Shown here: piece by piece, positions 8,835 to 19,777 of the stretch
Layout: every line of letters starts with the position of its first letter
How positions within the stretch are numbered: position 1 is the first letter of the stretch
Assembly: GCF_047971665.1 (NCBI RefSeq)
Contig: NZ_JBKEAA010000026.1
Location: 1-64,000, forward strand
DNA length: 64,000 nucleotides
From: Castellaniella sp047971665
GTDB lineage: Bacteria; Pseudomonadota; Gammaproteobacteria; Burkholderiales; Burkholderiaceae_B
Reading direction: 5' to 3'
The notes under the pieces: model-generated
The model's database searches: none
What the model saw: only the letters and a program-made list of their open reading frames with translations
Told to the model about the DNA's origin: nothing
Position numbers and translations under genes: made by a program

Positions 8835-8887
8835 CCCTGCTCAAGGGATGCGACCAGGACGCGCCAGGCCGCATCCCGCCGTAGCGC

Positions 8888-9238
8888 TCAATCGCCGAGC
8901 GCGGCGACGACGATGACTTCGAATTTCAGGCCTGGCGCAGCCAGACGGGCCTCGCCCGTGGCGCGCGCCGGCGGATTGGCCGGATCGATCCAGGCCTCCC
9001 AGACCGGATTCATGACTTCGAAGTCAGCGATGTCGGCCAGCCAGATGGTGGCCTGGAGGATACGAGACTTGTGGCTGCCGACCTTGGCCAGCACGCGATC
9101 GACTTCGGCCAGCGCCGTGCGCGTCTGGGTCTGGATGTCATCGCCCTCGTGACCCACCTGGCCCGAAAGGTAGACCGTGTTGCCATGGATGACGGCCTCG
9201 CTCATGCGAACGCCGGGTTCAATACGCTGAATGGTCAT
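8888..9238 (-). CDS. RidA/YjgF family protein
   Basis: This 116-residue protein has the RidA fold signature: an N-terminal AVIHGNTVYLSGQVGHEGDD, the central TALAEVDRVLAKVGS, then WLADIADFEVMNPVWEAW and PPARATGEARLAAPGLKFEV. RidA members deaminate reactive enamine/imine intermediates and form trimers in the cytosol. This one looks like the small RidA2-type branch rather than canonical IlvA-linked RidA. It stands alone between mutM and the FAD oxidase gene, so its substrate is open. Confidence 0.88.
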   Translation of the reverse strand: MTIQRIEPGVRMSEAVIHGNTVYLSGQVGHEGDDIQTQTRTALAEVDRVLAKVGSHKSRILQATIWLADIADFEVMNPVWEAWIDPANPPARATGEARLAAPGLKFEVIVVAALGD

Positions 9239-9326
9239 CAGGACAGCTTCCCAAAAAAATGAAAACCGGCGCCATCATAGCCTGGAATCCGGACACGGCT
9301 CGACCCGGCATGGCCCGCCCGACGCG

Positions 9327-9342
9327 GCCTGGCGCACCAGGC
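9327..9342. repeat. Small perfect hairpin downstream of the FAD oxidase gene
   Basis: GCCTGG-CGCA-CCAGGC lies 20 nt after the oxidase stop, in the 123-nt spacer before the RidA gene. It has no following T-run, so it may be only an RNA-stability hairpin for the leftward transcript. Confidence 0.35.
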
Positions 9343-9361
9343 GGCCGAGCGGCGGCCGCGC

Positions 9362-10786
<1,425 letters not shown>

Positions 10787-10887
10787 AATCCAGCGGTCCA
10801 GCGATGAAAGGCGTCTTTCGAGGGAAAGAGCCTTTGATTGTAATCGGCGATAATGACTGCAGCCGAGTCATTCCCCATCCCACTGCC

Positions 10888-12273
10888 ATGAACCATCCCC
10901 TGCCCCCCGCCGTCTTCAAGGCCTATGACATCCGCGGCACTGTGCCCACGCAGCTCAATGAGCTTTTCGCCCACCGCCTGGGGCTGGCCCTGGCCGCCCG
11001 GGCCCGGCGCGAAGGCGTGCGCAGTCTGGCAGTCGGCTACGACGGACGCCTGAGCAGCCCCGGACTGGCCCAGGCCCTCAAGTCCGGCCTGCACGCGGGC
11101 GGGATCGACACGGTGGACCTGGGCCTGGCGCACACGCCTCTGGTGTATTACGCCGCACATCATGAGGGCAGCGGCTCGGGGGTCGCCGTCACCGGCAGTC
11201 ACAATCCGCCCGACTACAACGGATTCAAGATGATGATGGCGGGGCGCACCCTCCACGGCGATGACATTCAGGCCCTGCGCCAGGCCATGGACGGCATCCA
11301 GGCGCCCTCGGGCACGACCCCGGGCCAGAATGTCGCCAACGACATGGTGGAGACCTACATCCGCGAGATCACGGACCATGTCCGGCTGGCGCGTCCCATG
11401 CGCATTGCCATCGACTGCGGCAACGGGGTGGGCGGCGTGGCCGCGGCCCGCTTGTTCCGGGCGCTGGGCTGTACGGTCGATGAACTGTATTGCGAGGTCG
11501 ACGGCCAGTTCCCCAACCATCACCCCGACCCCGCCGATCCGGCCAACCTGCAAGATCTGATCGACCACCTGCGCGACACCGATTGCGAGCTGGGGCTGGC
11601 CTTCGACGGCGATGCCGACCGCCTGGGCGTGGTCACCCGCTCGGAGCAGATCATCTGGCCCGACCGCCAGATGATCCTGTTCGCCCGCGACATCCTGCAA
11701 CGCGTGCCGGGTGCCGCCATCATTTTCGACGTCAAATGCAGCCGCCACCTGAGCCGGACCATCCAGGAGGCCGGCGGCACACCGCTGATGTCGCAGACCG
11801 GACACTCACTGATCAAGGCCCGCCTGGCCGAGACCGGCGCGCCCCTGGCCGGCGAGATGAGCGGACATATTTTCTTCAAGGAGCGCTGGCATGGATTCGA
11901 CGACGGCCTCTATGCCGGCGCGCGCCTGCTGGAAATCCTGTCGCGCAGCGATGACCCGAGCGCCACGCTCGAGTCTCTGCCTCAGGGGATCTCCACCCCC
12001 GAACTGAAGCTGCCCATGGCCGAAGGCGAGCCGCATGAATTCATTCGTCGCCTGCAGACCGAGGGCTGCTTTCCCGGCGCCACCGACCGCGTCATCATCG
12101 ATGGCATCCGCGCCGAATATCCGGATGGCTTCGGCCTGGCGCGCGCCTCGAACACGACCCCGGTGGTGGTACTGCGCTTCGAAGGCGATACGCCCGAGGC
12201 GCTGACGCGGATCCAGGACGAGTTCCGCGCAGCCATCACCGCGTTGCTGCCGGGGCGGGAACTGCCGTTCTGA
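10888..12273 (+). CDS. Phosphomannomutase/phosphoglucomutase
   Basis: This 461-residue alpha-D-phosphohexomutase of the AlgC/ManB type interconverts hexose 6- and 1-phosphates for nucleotide-sugar synthesis. It shows FKAYDIRGTVP at the start, active-site serine loop AVTGSHNPPDYNGFK, metal-binding loop FDGDADRLG, the sugar-specificity loop GEMSGHIFFKERW and a C-terminal phosphate-binding region. The ATG at 10888 was chosen by family alignment; the longer frame to 10804 overlaps promoter DNA, where a -10-like GATAAT occurs near 10848. It lies next to the glycan cluster but is transcribed towards it. Confidence 0.93.
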   Translation: MNHPLPPAVFKAYDIRGTVPTQLNELFAHRLGLALAARARREGVRSLAVGYDGRLSSPGLAQALKSGLHAGGIDTVDLGLAHTPLVYYAAHHEGSGSGVAVTGSHNPPDYNGFKMMMAGRTLHGDDIQALRQAMDGIQAPSGTTPGQNVANDMVETYIREITDHVRLARPMRIAIDCGNGVGGVAAARLFRALGCTVDELYCEVDGQFPNHHPDPADPANLQDLIDHLRDTDCELGLAFDGDADRLGVVTRSEQIIWPDRQMILFARDILQRVPGAAIIFDVKCSRHLSRTIQEAGGTPLMSQTGHSLIKARLAETGAPLAGEMSGHIFFKERWHGFDDGLYAGARLLEILSRSDDPSATLESLPQGISTPELKLPMAEGEPHEFIRRLQTEGCFPGATDRVIIDGIRAEYPDGFGLARASNTTPVVVLRFEGDTPEALTRIQDEFRAAITALLPGRELPF

Positions 12274-12449
12274 TGTGGTTCGCGCGGACGTCAACCGCCG
12301 TCGTCTGATCGGCTCCTGTGCGAAATTCCTGAATCAGACAGACTGACCGCCGCCTGCCGTAATGACACTCAACGCAACGAAACGTGCCCCGGCATGAGTG
12401 TAGGATCGGGCAGCCTCCAGCTGCGTTGGGAAACACGGATCTTCTTCGC

Positions 12450-12488
12450 AAAAAAACAGACCCCGCCTCAAATGGAAGGCGGGGTCTG
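12450..12488 (-). terminator. Rho-independent terminator of the glycan cluster
   Basis: CAGACCCCGCCT and AGGCGGGGTCTG form a perfect 12-bp stem with a short loop. On the minus strand it is followed by a run of seven T (AAAAAAA on the plus strand at 12450-12456). It stands 30 nt after the stop of the double glycosyltransferase and so ends the leftward operon; it may also stop rightward transcripts from the mutase. The rest of the 12274-12518 spacer shows nothing recognisable. Confidence 0.88.
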
Positions 12489-12518
12489 CCAAACAACACC
12501 GTAGCGACTCGATAGAAC

Positions 12519-14999
12519 TTAACGGCCTGGAGGCGCCAGGTCCCGGTAAATATCCAGGTGTGACCGGACGATCCCGTCCAGGCCGAAATCGCGTTCGGCC
12601 AGCGCCCGGCCCGCATCGCCCATGCGAATCCGCAGCGCCTCGTCCCCCGCCAGCGTCGCGACCGCATCCGCCAGCGCCTGCGCATTCCGGGGCGGCACCA
12701 GCACACCGCTGACCCCGGGCTCGATCGCATCCCGGCACCCCGGCACGTCCGTCGTCACCACCGGCCGGCCACAAGCAGCCGCCTCGATCAGGGACTTGGG
12801 CAGGCCCTCGCGATAGGACGGCAGCGTCACGATGTGCGCCTGCGCGTAAAAGCCCGCCACATCCGCGCATTCACCGACGTATTCGATCACGCCTTCCGCC
12901 TGCCAGGCCCGCAAGGTCTCCGGTCTGACCGAGGCCGGATTTTCGAGATCCAGACTGCCCGCGAGACGCCAGCGCAAGCCATCTCCCCGCGCGGACGACA
13001 GGCGGGCCGCCTCCACGAATTCATCGACCCCCTTGTCACGCAGCAATCGGGCGGCCAACGCCACCGTCACGGGACCCGGCGGCCAGGGGGCAGGCGCATA
13101 GTGGTCCAGATCGACACCCGAGCCGCGCAGCAGCACGGCCTGACCGGAGCGAATGGCGCCAGCCTGTTCCAGCACATCGCGGTCCGCCGTATTCTGAAGA
13201 ATCACCCGGCTGTTCGGATGCCCCAGCGCCAGGCGATACAGGATCAGGGCCAGACGCCGCAGCACGTCACGCCGTCCGGATCCCTGGATGAAGACATAGC
13301 CCAGGCCGGAAATGGCCGCGACGTAGGCGGGCACCCCGGCCAGGCGGCTGACAATACCGCCGTACAGCACGGACTTGAGCGTAACGGCATGCACGAGGTT
13401 GGGCCGCAGCCGACGAAACAGGCGCCAGATCGCCCACAAGCTGCGCGCCTCGGTCCAGGGCCGCATGCTGGTGCGCGACAGCGGCAGCGCATGATGCGTC
13501 AGGCCCAGCGCCTCGAGCTGCGCCACGGCCGGACCGCCCATGGAGGCCACATGCACCTCATAGCCCGCATCGCGGGCGGCCAGGGCGACCGGCAGCCGAT
13601 GCGACACCAGAAACGCCGGATTGGTGATGAAGAACAGCAGCCGGGGGGCGTCCGATCCATGCGCCGTCGTGCCTGCCGCCGTCGCAGTCCCCGCCTCGCC
13701 CGCTGCCGCCACGGAGGCCGCCCCCCCCGCCGGATCGCACGCCCCGGCCTTGGCCGAACCGCCTGTCCTGCGCTCTGTTCCGGCGGTGGGAAAATCCGCC
13801 GCCAGCCGGCGCCAGACGATCTCATACCGATCTGTCATGGCCCGCAAGCTGAAACGCTGCTCGACGGAGGCCCGTGCCGCATCACGGCGCGCCGGCCATG
13901 CCGGAGCGCGCACAGCCGCCACCGCCTGACCGATGGCCACCGACAGCGCCGACGCATCGCCTGGCGGCACGACCCAACCATGCTCGCCCACGATATCGGC
14001 CGCATCGCCCACGTCGGTCACCACGCAGGCCACGCCGGAGGCCATCGCCTCGGAAACCACATTGGGAAATCCTTCGGCCTTGCTCGACAACACATGAATG
14101 TCCAGCACCCGCATCAACTCGGGCACATCGTCGCGACGGCCGAGAAAGATCAAATGATCGAGCAGGCCATAATGCCGCGCCATGGCGATCAGATCCGCGT
14201 TGTCGCGCGACATGCCCAGCCCGATCAGCACACAGCGCAGGTCCGGATGGGCACGCACGGACAAGGCCAATGCCGCCAGCAGATTCTCATGGTCCTTGAG
14301 GGGATTCCAGCGCGCCACGCTGCCCAGCAACGGCGCGCCCTCGGACACGCCCCAGCGGGCGCGCAGTTCGGCCGCGCCCGACGCATCCGGATGCCAGACA
14401 TCCAGATCGTAGCCATTGGGCACGACCAGCATCCGGTCAGCACGATAGCCCCAGGCCCGATGGACCTCGGCGGCCTTGCGGGCGCAAGCGATGATCACCC
14501 CCGGCACCCAGCTCGACACGCGCGCGCAAACCCAGGCCGCCATGCGGGAGGAGCGGCTGCTCTCGCCCAGGCTGACCCCCGAATTGCGCACGCCCCAGGC
14601 CACGGCGCGAATACCGGCCAGACGCGCCGCCAGACCGGCGATCAGGTCGGCATGATACATCCAGGTCTGCACCACATCGGGACGGCGCGCGCGCAACAGC
14701 CGGATCAGCCGCCACACCCCCCGGATGTTCCCGGCCCAGCCCTGCATGTCCAGGCAGACCACCTCGACACCCGCCTCGCGCAGCCGCGCGCCCATGACAC
14801 CCTCGCCGCGCATGGACACCACGGTATGCTGAACTGTGCCGCCCGGCGCTGTCGTCAGGCGCAACAGCACGGTCTCGGCGCCGCCATGCAGCAGACCTGA
14901 AATCACATGGATGACCCGCAGGGGCGCGGTCTCCGCCCCCGACACCTGTCCGGCGGCTGGTTCGGAAATGGCGGGCAGGCCCGCTTCGTTTTCATTCAT
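12519..14999 (-). CDS. Double GT4 glycosyltransferase (two complete enzymes fused)
   Basis: This 826-residue protein contains two GT-B glycosyltransferases in one frame. Half one (about residues 27-385) has VIHVISGLLHGGAETVLLRL and the donor motif SSKAEGFPNVVSEAMASG. A linker rich in Ala, Gly and Thr follows, about 40 residues long. Half two (about residues 435-826) begins RLLFFITNPAFLVSHRLPVA and has the donor motif SYREGLPKSLIEAAACGRP. Each half is the length of a normal 370-400-residue enzyme. No methionine or Shine-Dalgarno occurs in the linker, so it is read as one protein. The start at 14999 has GAGGA upstream. It is the last gene of the cluster and may add two successive sugars to the lipid-linked glycan. 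Confidence 0.88.
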   Translation of the reverse strand: MNENEAGLPAISEPAAGQVSGAETAPLRVIHVISGLLHGGAETVLLRLTTAPGGTVQHTVVSMRGEGVMGARLREAGVEVVCLDMQGWAGNIRGVWRLIRLLRARRPDVVQTWMYHADLIAGLAARLAGIRAVAWGVRNSGVSLGESSRSSRMAAWVCARVSSWVPGVIIACARKAAEVHRAWGYRADRMLVVPNGYDLDVWHPDASGAAELRARWGVSEGAPLLGSVARWNPLKDHENLLAALALSVRAHPDLRCVLIGLGMSRDNADLIAMARHYGLLDHLIFLGRRDDVPELMRVLDIHVLSSKAEGFPNVVSEAMASGVACVVTDVGDAADIVGEHGWVVPPGDASALSVAIGQAVAAVRAPAWPARRDAARASVEQRFSLRAMTDRYEIVWRRLAADFPTAGTERRTGGSAKAGACDPAGGAASVAAAGEAGTATAAGTTAHGSDAPRLLFFITNPAFLVSHRLPVALAARDAGYEVHVASMGGPAVAQLEALGLTHHALPLSRTSMRPWTEARSLWAIWRLFRRLRPNLVHAVTLKSVLYGGIVSRLAGVPAYVAAISGLGYVFIQGSGRRDVLRRLALILYRLALGHPNSRVILQNTADRDVLEQAGAIRSGQAVLLRGSGVDLDHYAPAPWPPGPVTVALAARLLRDKGVDEFVEAARLSSARGDGLRWRLAGSLDLENPASVRPETLRAWQAEGVIEYVGECADVAGFYAQAHIVTLPSYREGLPKSLIEAAACGRPVVTTDVPGCRDAIEPGVSGVLVPPRNAQALADAVATLAGDEALRIRMGDAGRALAERDFGLDGIVRSHLDIYRDLAPPGR

Positions 15000-15024
15000 G
15001 GCATATCCTCGGCCCACAGGGCCA

Positions 15025-16170
15025 TCAGGGGCGCGTCCGGGAGGCGTCGTCCTCGCGCTCGGCACCGAGCATCCCGTCCGTCTCTGTCCAGGCATCATCC
15101 CAGGCCCGCAGAACGGCGTCCAGACCATAACGGGCACGGACCGATTCGGACGCTGCGCGGCCCCGGACCTCGCGTTCGTCCGGATCAGCGCACATCACCC
15201 GGCACAGGGCCCGGGCCAGCGCCGGTTCATCATCCAGAGGCACCAGTTCCGCCAGCCGGCCGCCCAGCGTCAGCTCGGACGGGCCGGAGGGGCAGTCCGT
15301 TGCCACGCAAGGCAGCCCCAGCGCCATGGCCTCGAGCAGAGCATTCGGGAAGCCCTCGACGCGGGAATTCAGCACAAAGGCATGCGCCGCGGCCAGGTCC
15401 TCCCAGGGGGTCCGGCTGAAGCCGGGCAGCCGGATGCGGGATTCCAGTCCCAACGCCCGGACGCGGGTCCGGCATGCCTCGAGCTGGGCACCGTCCCCCC
15501 AGATGCACAAGTCCCAGTCCGGACACTGCGGGGCCAGCGTGGCAAAACATTCGATCAAACGGTCGAACTGCTTGACATGATTGAAGCGCCCCAGGGCGGC
15601 CAGCGTATGGCGGGGTCCGACGGGCTCATGCGTCCGGCAGCCGGGCAGGCCGTCGGGAAGCGGATTGGGGATGACCGCCACACGGCGCACACCCGGCGCC
15701 ACCTGCAGCAGATGGGACGCGCTGCGCCGGGTCTGCACGGCGACACGGCGCGCCCAGGGGTAGGTCCAGCGCCGCAGCCAGCGCAGGCTGGATTCCAGAT
15801 TGACGCTGTGAGCCGGATCGGTACGCTCGCCGACGACGACGGGCAACCCCGTGCCGCGCAGCGCCAGCAGCGCCGACACGTTGACGTTGGTGAGAAAAGA
15901 CAGCACCTGGTCGGGCCGGCATTCGCGCGCCAACCGCCGCAAGGCGGCGAGCTTGGCCAGGGGCCGCAGCCAGGCCGGGCCACGAACCCGGTCCGCCAGC
16001 CACAACAGGCGCACCCCTGGATCCAGCGTCTGGTCGCAGCGTCCTCGACCGGAATAGCAGCACACCAGGGTGACCTCATCGCCACGCCGCGCCCAGGCGT
16101 TGGCCAGGGTGGCGGCAACCCGCTCGGCGCCGCCTCCATGCATGGAGCTGACGAGAAACAGGCGCTTCAT
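15025..16170 (-). CDS. GT4 family glycosyltransferase
   Basis: This 381-residue GT-B enzyme starts MKRLFLVSSMHGGGAERVAA, the acceptor-side glycine loop of the family. It has LAALGRFNHVKQFDRLIE and the donor-binding E-x7-E motif in SRVEGFPNALLEAMALG. It is probably a cytosolic, membrane-associated transferase acting on an undecaprenyl-linked glycan. Its stop is 25 nt before the fused transferase start, and its start directly abuts the stop of the next glycosyltransferase, so they form one operon. Donor and linkage cannot be read from sequence. Confidence 0.9.
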   Translation of the reverse strand: MKRLFLVSSMHGGGAERVAATLANAWARRGDEVTLVCCYSGRGRCDQTLDPGVRLLWLADRVRGPAWLRPLAKLAALRRLARECRPDQVLSFLTNVNVSALLALRGTGLPVVVGERTDPAHSVNLESSLRWLRRWTYPWARRVAVQTRRSASHLLQVAPGVRRVAVIPNPLPDGLPGCRTHEPVGPRHTLAALGRFNHVKQFDRLIECFATLAPQCPDWDLCIWGDGAQLEACRTRVRALGLESRIRLPGFSRTPWEDLAAAHAFVLNSRVEGFPNALLEAMALGLPCVATDCPSGPSELTLGGRLAELVPLDDEPALARALCRVMCADPDEREVRGRAASESVRARYGLDAVLRAWDDAWTETDGMLGAEREDDASRTRP

Positions 16171-17355
16171 CTAGCAGACCCTCTCGCCCTGGAACACCTG
16201 CTCCCACAGGGCCATGATGCGCGCGGTGCCGAAGCGGTCGCGGGCGTCGACGGCCCGGCCCGCCAGCCGCGACCGCAACCCGGCATCGGCCATCAACCGG
16301 GCGAGCCCCGCCGCCAGCGCGTCGGGATCGTCGACGGGCCGGACCAGCACGCCATCCAGACCCTCGCGAATGATTTCCCTGGGGCCCGTGTCACAATCGG
16401 TGGCCACGCACGGCAAGCCGCAGGCCATGGCCTCGATGAGCGTATTCGACAGGCCTTCGGCCTGCGAACTGAGCACATACAGATCGGCGGCGCCATACCA
16501 GACGGCCATGTTGCCGACGCGCCCCGGCAGACTGACGCGACTGTCCAGACCCAACTCGTCACGCAGGGCTTCCAGCGCCGACCGCTGCTCGCCTTCGCCC
16601 AGAATGACCAGATCCCAATCGGGAAACGGCCCGGCCAGCTGGGCGAAGGCCCGCAACAGGTGATCGAAGCCCTTGACCGGATGCAGGCGGCCCACAGCCA
16701 GCAGCCGGTGACGTCCCGGTGCGCGGGACGGTTCCACCACCGGCTGGCCCTCGACCAAGGGCCAGCGGACCGCATTCGGGATCACCTGCGCGTGGACGCC
16801 GGGCAGGTGCGCATCGAGCCACTGCGCGGTCCCCCGGGTCAAGGCAATGACCGCGTCGGCCCGCGGATACGTCCAGCGGCGCAGCCGTTCCCAGAATGCG
16901 GGCAGCGGCAGGCTGGGCGGATGCGCATGCTCGGTGGCGATCACACGGCTGCGGCCGCGTGCGGCCAGAACGGCCAACACGGAGCCCCGGGTCATCATGC
17001 CCAGCACGACCGCCGGCCGATGACGCCGCACCAGCCGGCGCAGCGCCCGGACCCGCAGGAGGTTGCCCCACAGGGCGCCCACCGGACCTGCGCTGTCGCC
17101 GGCCAGGCCCAGGGCATGACGTCGCACGCCTTCGGGCAAGGGATAGGCATCCTGACGGTCATCCGTCTGGGTCACGAGCATCACCCGGCAGCCTCTGGCC
17201 AGCCAGCCCGCGGCCAGATCCACGGCTACCCGCTCGGCGCCGCCACCACGCAGCGAATGGATCACGATCATCAGATCGACGGCGTCGGCATCCGCGCAAC
17301 GGCCGTCTTGCGGCCCGCACGCGCCGCTGTGTCCAGAACGATCCGTCAGGCTCAT
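16171..17355 (-). CDS. GT4 family glycosyltransferase
   Basis: This 394-residue GT-B enzyme has LMIVIHSLRGGGAERVAVDL near the N-terminus, LLAVGRLHPVKGFDHLLRAF centrally and donor motif SSQAEGLSNTLIEAMACG. It resembles its downstream neighbour in the HGGGAERV and PCVATDC blocks, suggesting an old duplication. A 27-residue hydrophilic leader rich in D, G and C precedes the domain. The ATG at 17355 overlaps the flippase stop (ATGA). The longer open frame upstream is an antisense-like shadow of the flippase gene. Confidence 0.9.
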   Translation of the reverse strand: MSLTDRSGHSGACGPQDGRCADADAVDLMIVIHSLRGGGAERVAVDLAAGWLARGCRVMLVTQTDDRQDAYPLPEGVRRHALGLAGDSAGPVGALWGNLLRVRALRRLVRRHRPAVVLGMMTRGSVLAVLAARGRSRVIATEHAHPPSLPLPAFWERLRRWTYPRADAVIALTRGTAQWLDAHLPGVHAQVIPNAVRWPLVEGQPVVEPSRAPGRHRLLAVGRLHPVKGFDHLLRAFAQLAGPFPDWDLVILGEGEQRSALEALRDELGLDSRVSLPGRVGNMAVWYGAADLYVLSSQAEGLSNTLIEAMACGLPCVATDCDTGPREIIREGLDGVLVRPVDDPDALAAGLARLMADAGLRSRLAGRAVDARDRFGTARIMALWEQVFQGERVC

Positions 17356-18704
17356 GACGCCGCCCCCTTCAGGGGAACCGCACGCCCGGCCAGCCCCAGA
17401 TAGCAGACATAGGACAGGGCGTACATGAGCGCCGTCGCCAGCATGATGCCCGCCGTCCCCATGGACGGCGCCAGGGCCGTATTCATCCAGGCCTTGACGC
17501 AGAAATTCAGCACGGCGATGGCGGCCATCCAGCCGTAGCGGTTCTGGCTGGCCAGCAGTTGCACCAGAATCAGCACGCCGAAATAAAAGGGCAATTGCAG
17601 CATGCCCCAGCGCAGGACATGCGCCACCGCGACCGTGTCCTGCGCCGTGAAAGCGCCGCGCTCGAACAGCAGCGACACCAGCCACGGCGCCAGCCACCAG
17701 CCGATCAGCACCACGATGGCGCCGATCACCAGCAGCGCGAACGACCATTTCAAGGCCATCGCGCGAGCATGCGCCGCATCGCCGCGGCCTTGAATATCGG
17801 CCAGCACGGGCAGCGCCGCGCGGCCGACCGAGGCGGCTCCCAGCCCGATCATCAGCGACAGCAGCCGCGTCGCATAGCCCAGGGTCGCATTGGCGTTGTC
17901 GCCCAGTTGAGCGGCCGTGTACTGATCGATGGGGCCGACGAAGCTCATGGCCAGTTGCCCCACCAGCATGATGCCGGCAGCGGCGGCCAGGCTGGACCAT
18001 TGCGGCGCGCTGCGGCTCAGGCGCGGCGGCGCCTGCACATGATCGGCGCGCTGCGCCAGGAGGTGCTGCCAGACGGCCTGGATCGCGTAGCCCAGCAAGG
18101 TCCCCCAGAGCAGTGGCAGGACGCCGGCACCGGCGGGCGCGGCCAGCACACAGACCAGGATCGACAGCGCGGGCACGCTGTCGAGCAAGGTATTGATGTG
18201 GCGTTCGTGCGCCCGCAGGCGCGCGGCGCCCAGTCCCGTCCAGATCGTGAAGAGAGCAGCGGGCGCGAAACCCAGGATCAGCAGCAGGCTCATGTCACGC
18301 ACGGTCGGCGAGAGGCCCTGCCCCGCCACATCCAGCACGAATGGCCAGGCCAGCCCCAACAGGACGGCGACGGCCGCGCCCAGCAGCCAGGCCCAGCCTT
18401 GCAGCTCGCCCAGAAACCGGCCATGCAGGGCCGACTCGCCCTGGCGGCTGCGCACCAGCGCCGGGATCAGCACCACCGAGCAGGCGCCGACCAGCGTCAC
18501 CGGCAGCCAGTTGGCGATCGTCAGCGTGAACTGATAGGCATCCACGGCATCGCTGACGCCGTAGCGGTAAGCCACCGCCATTTCCTTGACCGCGCCCACA
18601 GCCTTGCCCATCAACAGGAAAAAAGCAACGCGGGCCGCCCCCAGGGCGATGCGACGATGATCCGCGTGCAGCCCCGCCATCCGGCGCTTGAGCGGCGCGA
18701 TCAC
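17352..18704 (-). CDS. MurJ/Wzx-type lipid-linked oligosaccharide flippase
   Basis: This 450-residue polytopic protein of the MVF/MurJ superfamily has about 12 predicted hydrophobic segments and conserved charged residues in FLLMGKAVGAVKEMAVAYRYG and LLFERGAFTAQDT. The second is the MurJ signature LFERGxF. In this position it most likely flips the undecaprenyl-linked glycan made by the neighbouring enzymes, not lipid II. It overlaps the next gene by 4 nt and lies 39 nt after the epimerase. No Wzy polymerase is recognisable next to it. Confidence 0.82.
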   Translation of the reverse strand: MIAPLKRRMAGLHADHRRIALGAARVAFFLLMGKAVGAVKEMAVAYRYGVSDAVDAYQFTLTIANWLPVTLVGACSVVLIPALVRSRQGESALHGRFLGELQGWAWLLGAAVAVLLGLAWPFVLDVAGQGLSPTVRDMSLLLILGFAPAALFTIWTGLGAARLRAHERHINTLLDSVPALSILVCVLAAPAGAGVLPLLWGTLLGYAIQAVWQHLLAQRADHVQAPPRLSRSAPQWSSLAAAAGIMLVGQLAMSFVGPIDQYTAAQLGDNANATLGYATRLLSLMIGLGAASVGRAALPVLADIQGRGDAAHARAMALKWSFALLVIGAIVVLIGWWLAPWLVSLLFERGAFTAQDTVAVAHVLRWGMLQLPFYFGVLILVQLLASQNRYGWMAAIAVLNFCVKAWMNTALAPSMGTAGIMLATALMYALSYVCYLGLAGRAVPLKGAAS

Positions 18705-18743
18705 GACAGGCTCCCGGTCACGCCTCAGACCCGCGCATCATGG

Positions 18744-19769
18744 TCAGCTGAGAAACCGGACATACCAGGGCATGGCGACTTCCAGGCCGCACAGGATGTC
18801 GAACTGTGGGTCATAGCCCAGCAGGTTGCGCGCCTTGCCGATGTCGGCCTGGGAATGGCGCACATCGCCCGCCCGGAAATCGGCATGACGGGGCGCGCGC
18901 GCATAGGTCACGCCGTTGCGCCCCAGGATGTCGCGCAGGTGCTCGAACAACTGATTGAGCGAAGTCCGTGCATTGAAGGCCACGTTGTAGACCTGATTGA
19001 CGCCCTCGGGGCCGGCCAGGGACGCCAGCAGGTTGGCCTGAACGACATTGTCGATGTAGCAGAAATCACGGCTGGTCTCACCGTCGCCATTGATCACGAC
19101 CTCCTGGTCGCGGATCATGGACGACACCCATTTCGGGATCACGGCGGCATAGGCGCCGTCCGGGTCCTGACGCTGGCCGAACACATTGAAATAGCGCAGG
19201 CCGACGGCCTTGACGCCATAGGCGCGGGCGAAGACATCGGCGTACAGTTCGTTGACGTACTTGGTGACCGCATACGGCGACAGCGGCTTGCCGATCAGGT
19301 CCTCGACCTTGGGCAGGCCCGGATGATCGCCATAGGTCGAACTGGAGGCGGCATAGACAAAGGATTCGACCTGCGCATCACGCGCCGCCACCAGCATGTT
19401 GAGCTGCCCCCCCACGTTGACCGCATTGGTGGTCAGCGGGTCGTTCAGCGAACGCGGCACAGAGCCCAGCGCCGCCTGATGCAGCACGTGACGCACGCCC
19501 CTGACCGCCTGCGCGCAGGTGTCCAGGTCGCGGATGTCGCCCTCGATGAAACGAAAGCGCGCCCATGCCTCGGCCCCCACACGGGATTCGACCTCATCCA
19601 GATTGTGCGGGTAGCCGGTCGAAAAATTATCCAGGCCGACCACGCTCTGCCCCAGACCCAGCAGGGCCTCCAGCAGATTGGAGCCGATGAAACCGGCGCA
19701 GCCCGTCACCAGCCAGGTGCGGGGCTGCGCGCGCAATGCGGTCTGAAGGGATTCAAAGCGTGAAGTCAT
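18744..19769 (-). CDS. UDP-N-acetylglucosamine 4-epimerase, WbpP-like
   Basis: This 341-residue extended SDR enzyme has the Rossmann motif TGCAGFIGSNLLEAL, the catalytic SSSTYGD and YAVTKY (YxxxK), and LRYFNVFGQRQDPDGAYAAV typical of WbpP/TviC epimerases. The length is that of WbpP of Pseudomonas. WbpP interconverts UDP-GlcNAc and UDP-GalNAc, or their uronic acids. It lies 8 nt after the dehydrogenase gene; together they are predicted to supply UDP-GalNAcA for the glycan. Confidence 0.9.
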   Translation of the reverse strand: MTSRFESLQTALRAQPRTWLVTGCAGFIGSNLLEALLGLGQSVVGLDNFSTGYPHNLDEVESRVGAEAWARFRFIEGDIRDLDTCAQAVRGVRHVLHQAALGSVPRSLNDPLTTNAVNVGGQLNMLVAARDAQVESFVYAASSSTYGDHPGLPKVEDLIGKPLSPYAVTKYVNELYADVFARAYGVKAVGLRYFNVFGQRQDPDGAYAAVIPKWVSSMIRDQEVVINGDGETSRDFCYIDNVVQANLLASLAGPEGVNQVYNVAFNARTSLNQLFEHLRDILGRNGVTYARAPRHADFRAGDVRHSQADIGKARNLLGYDPQFDILCGLEVAMPWYVRFLS

Positions 19770-19777
19770 GTCCGGCC

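Noticed and set aside
15000..15137. 46-residue N-terminal extension of the fused glycosyltransferase
   Set aside because: The extension overlaps the upstream transferase coding end, while ATG 14999 has GAGGA correctly placed.
12834..19763. Very long rightward frames (688, 855 and 734 residues) opposite the glycan cluster
   Set aside because: All lie in the frame opposite conserved glycosyltransferase, flippase and epimerase genes. They are GC-driven shadows.
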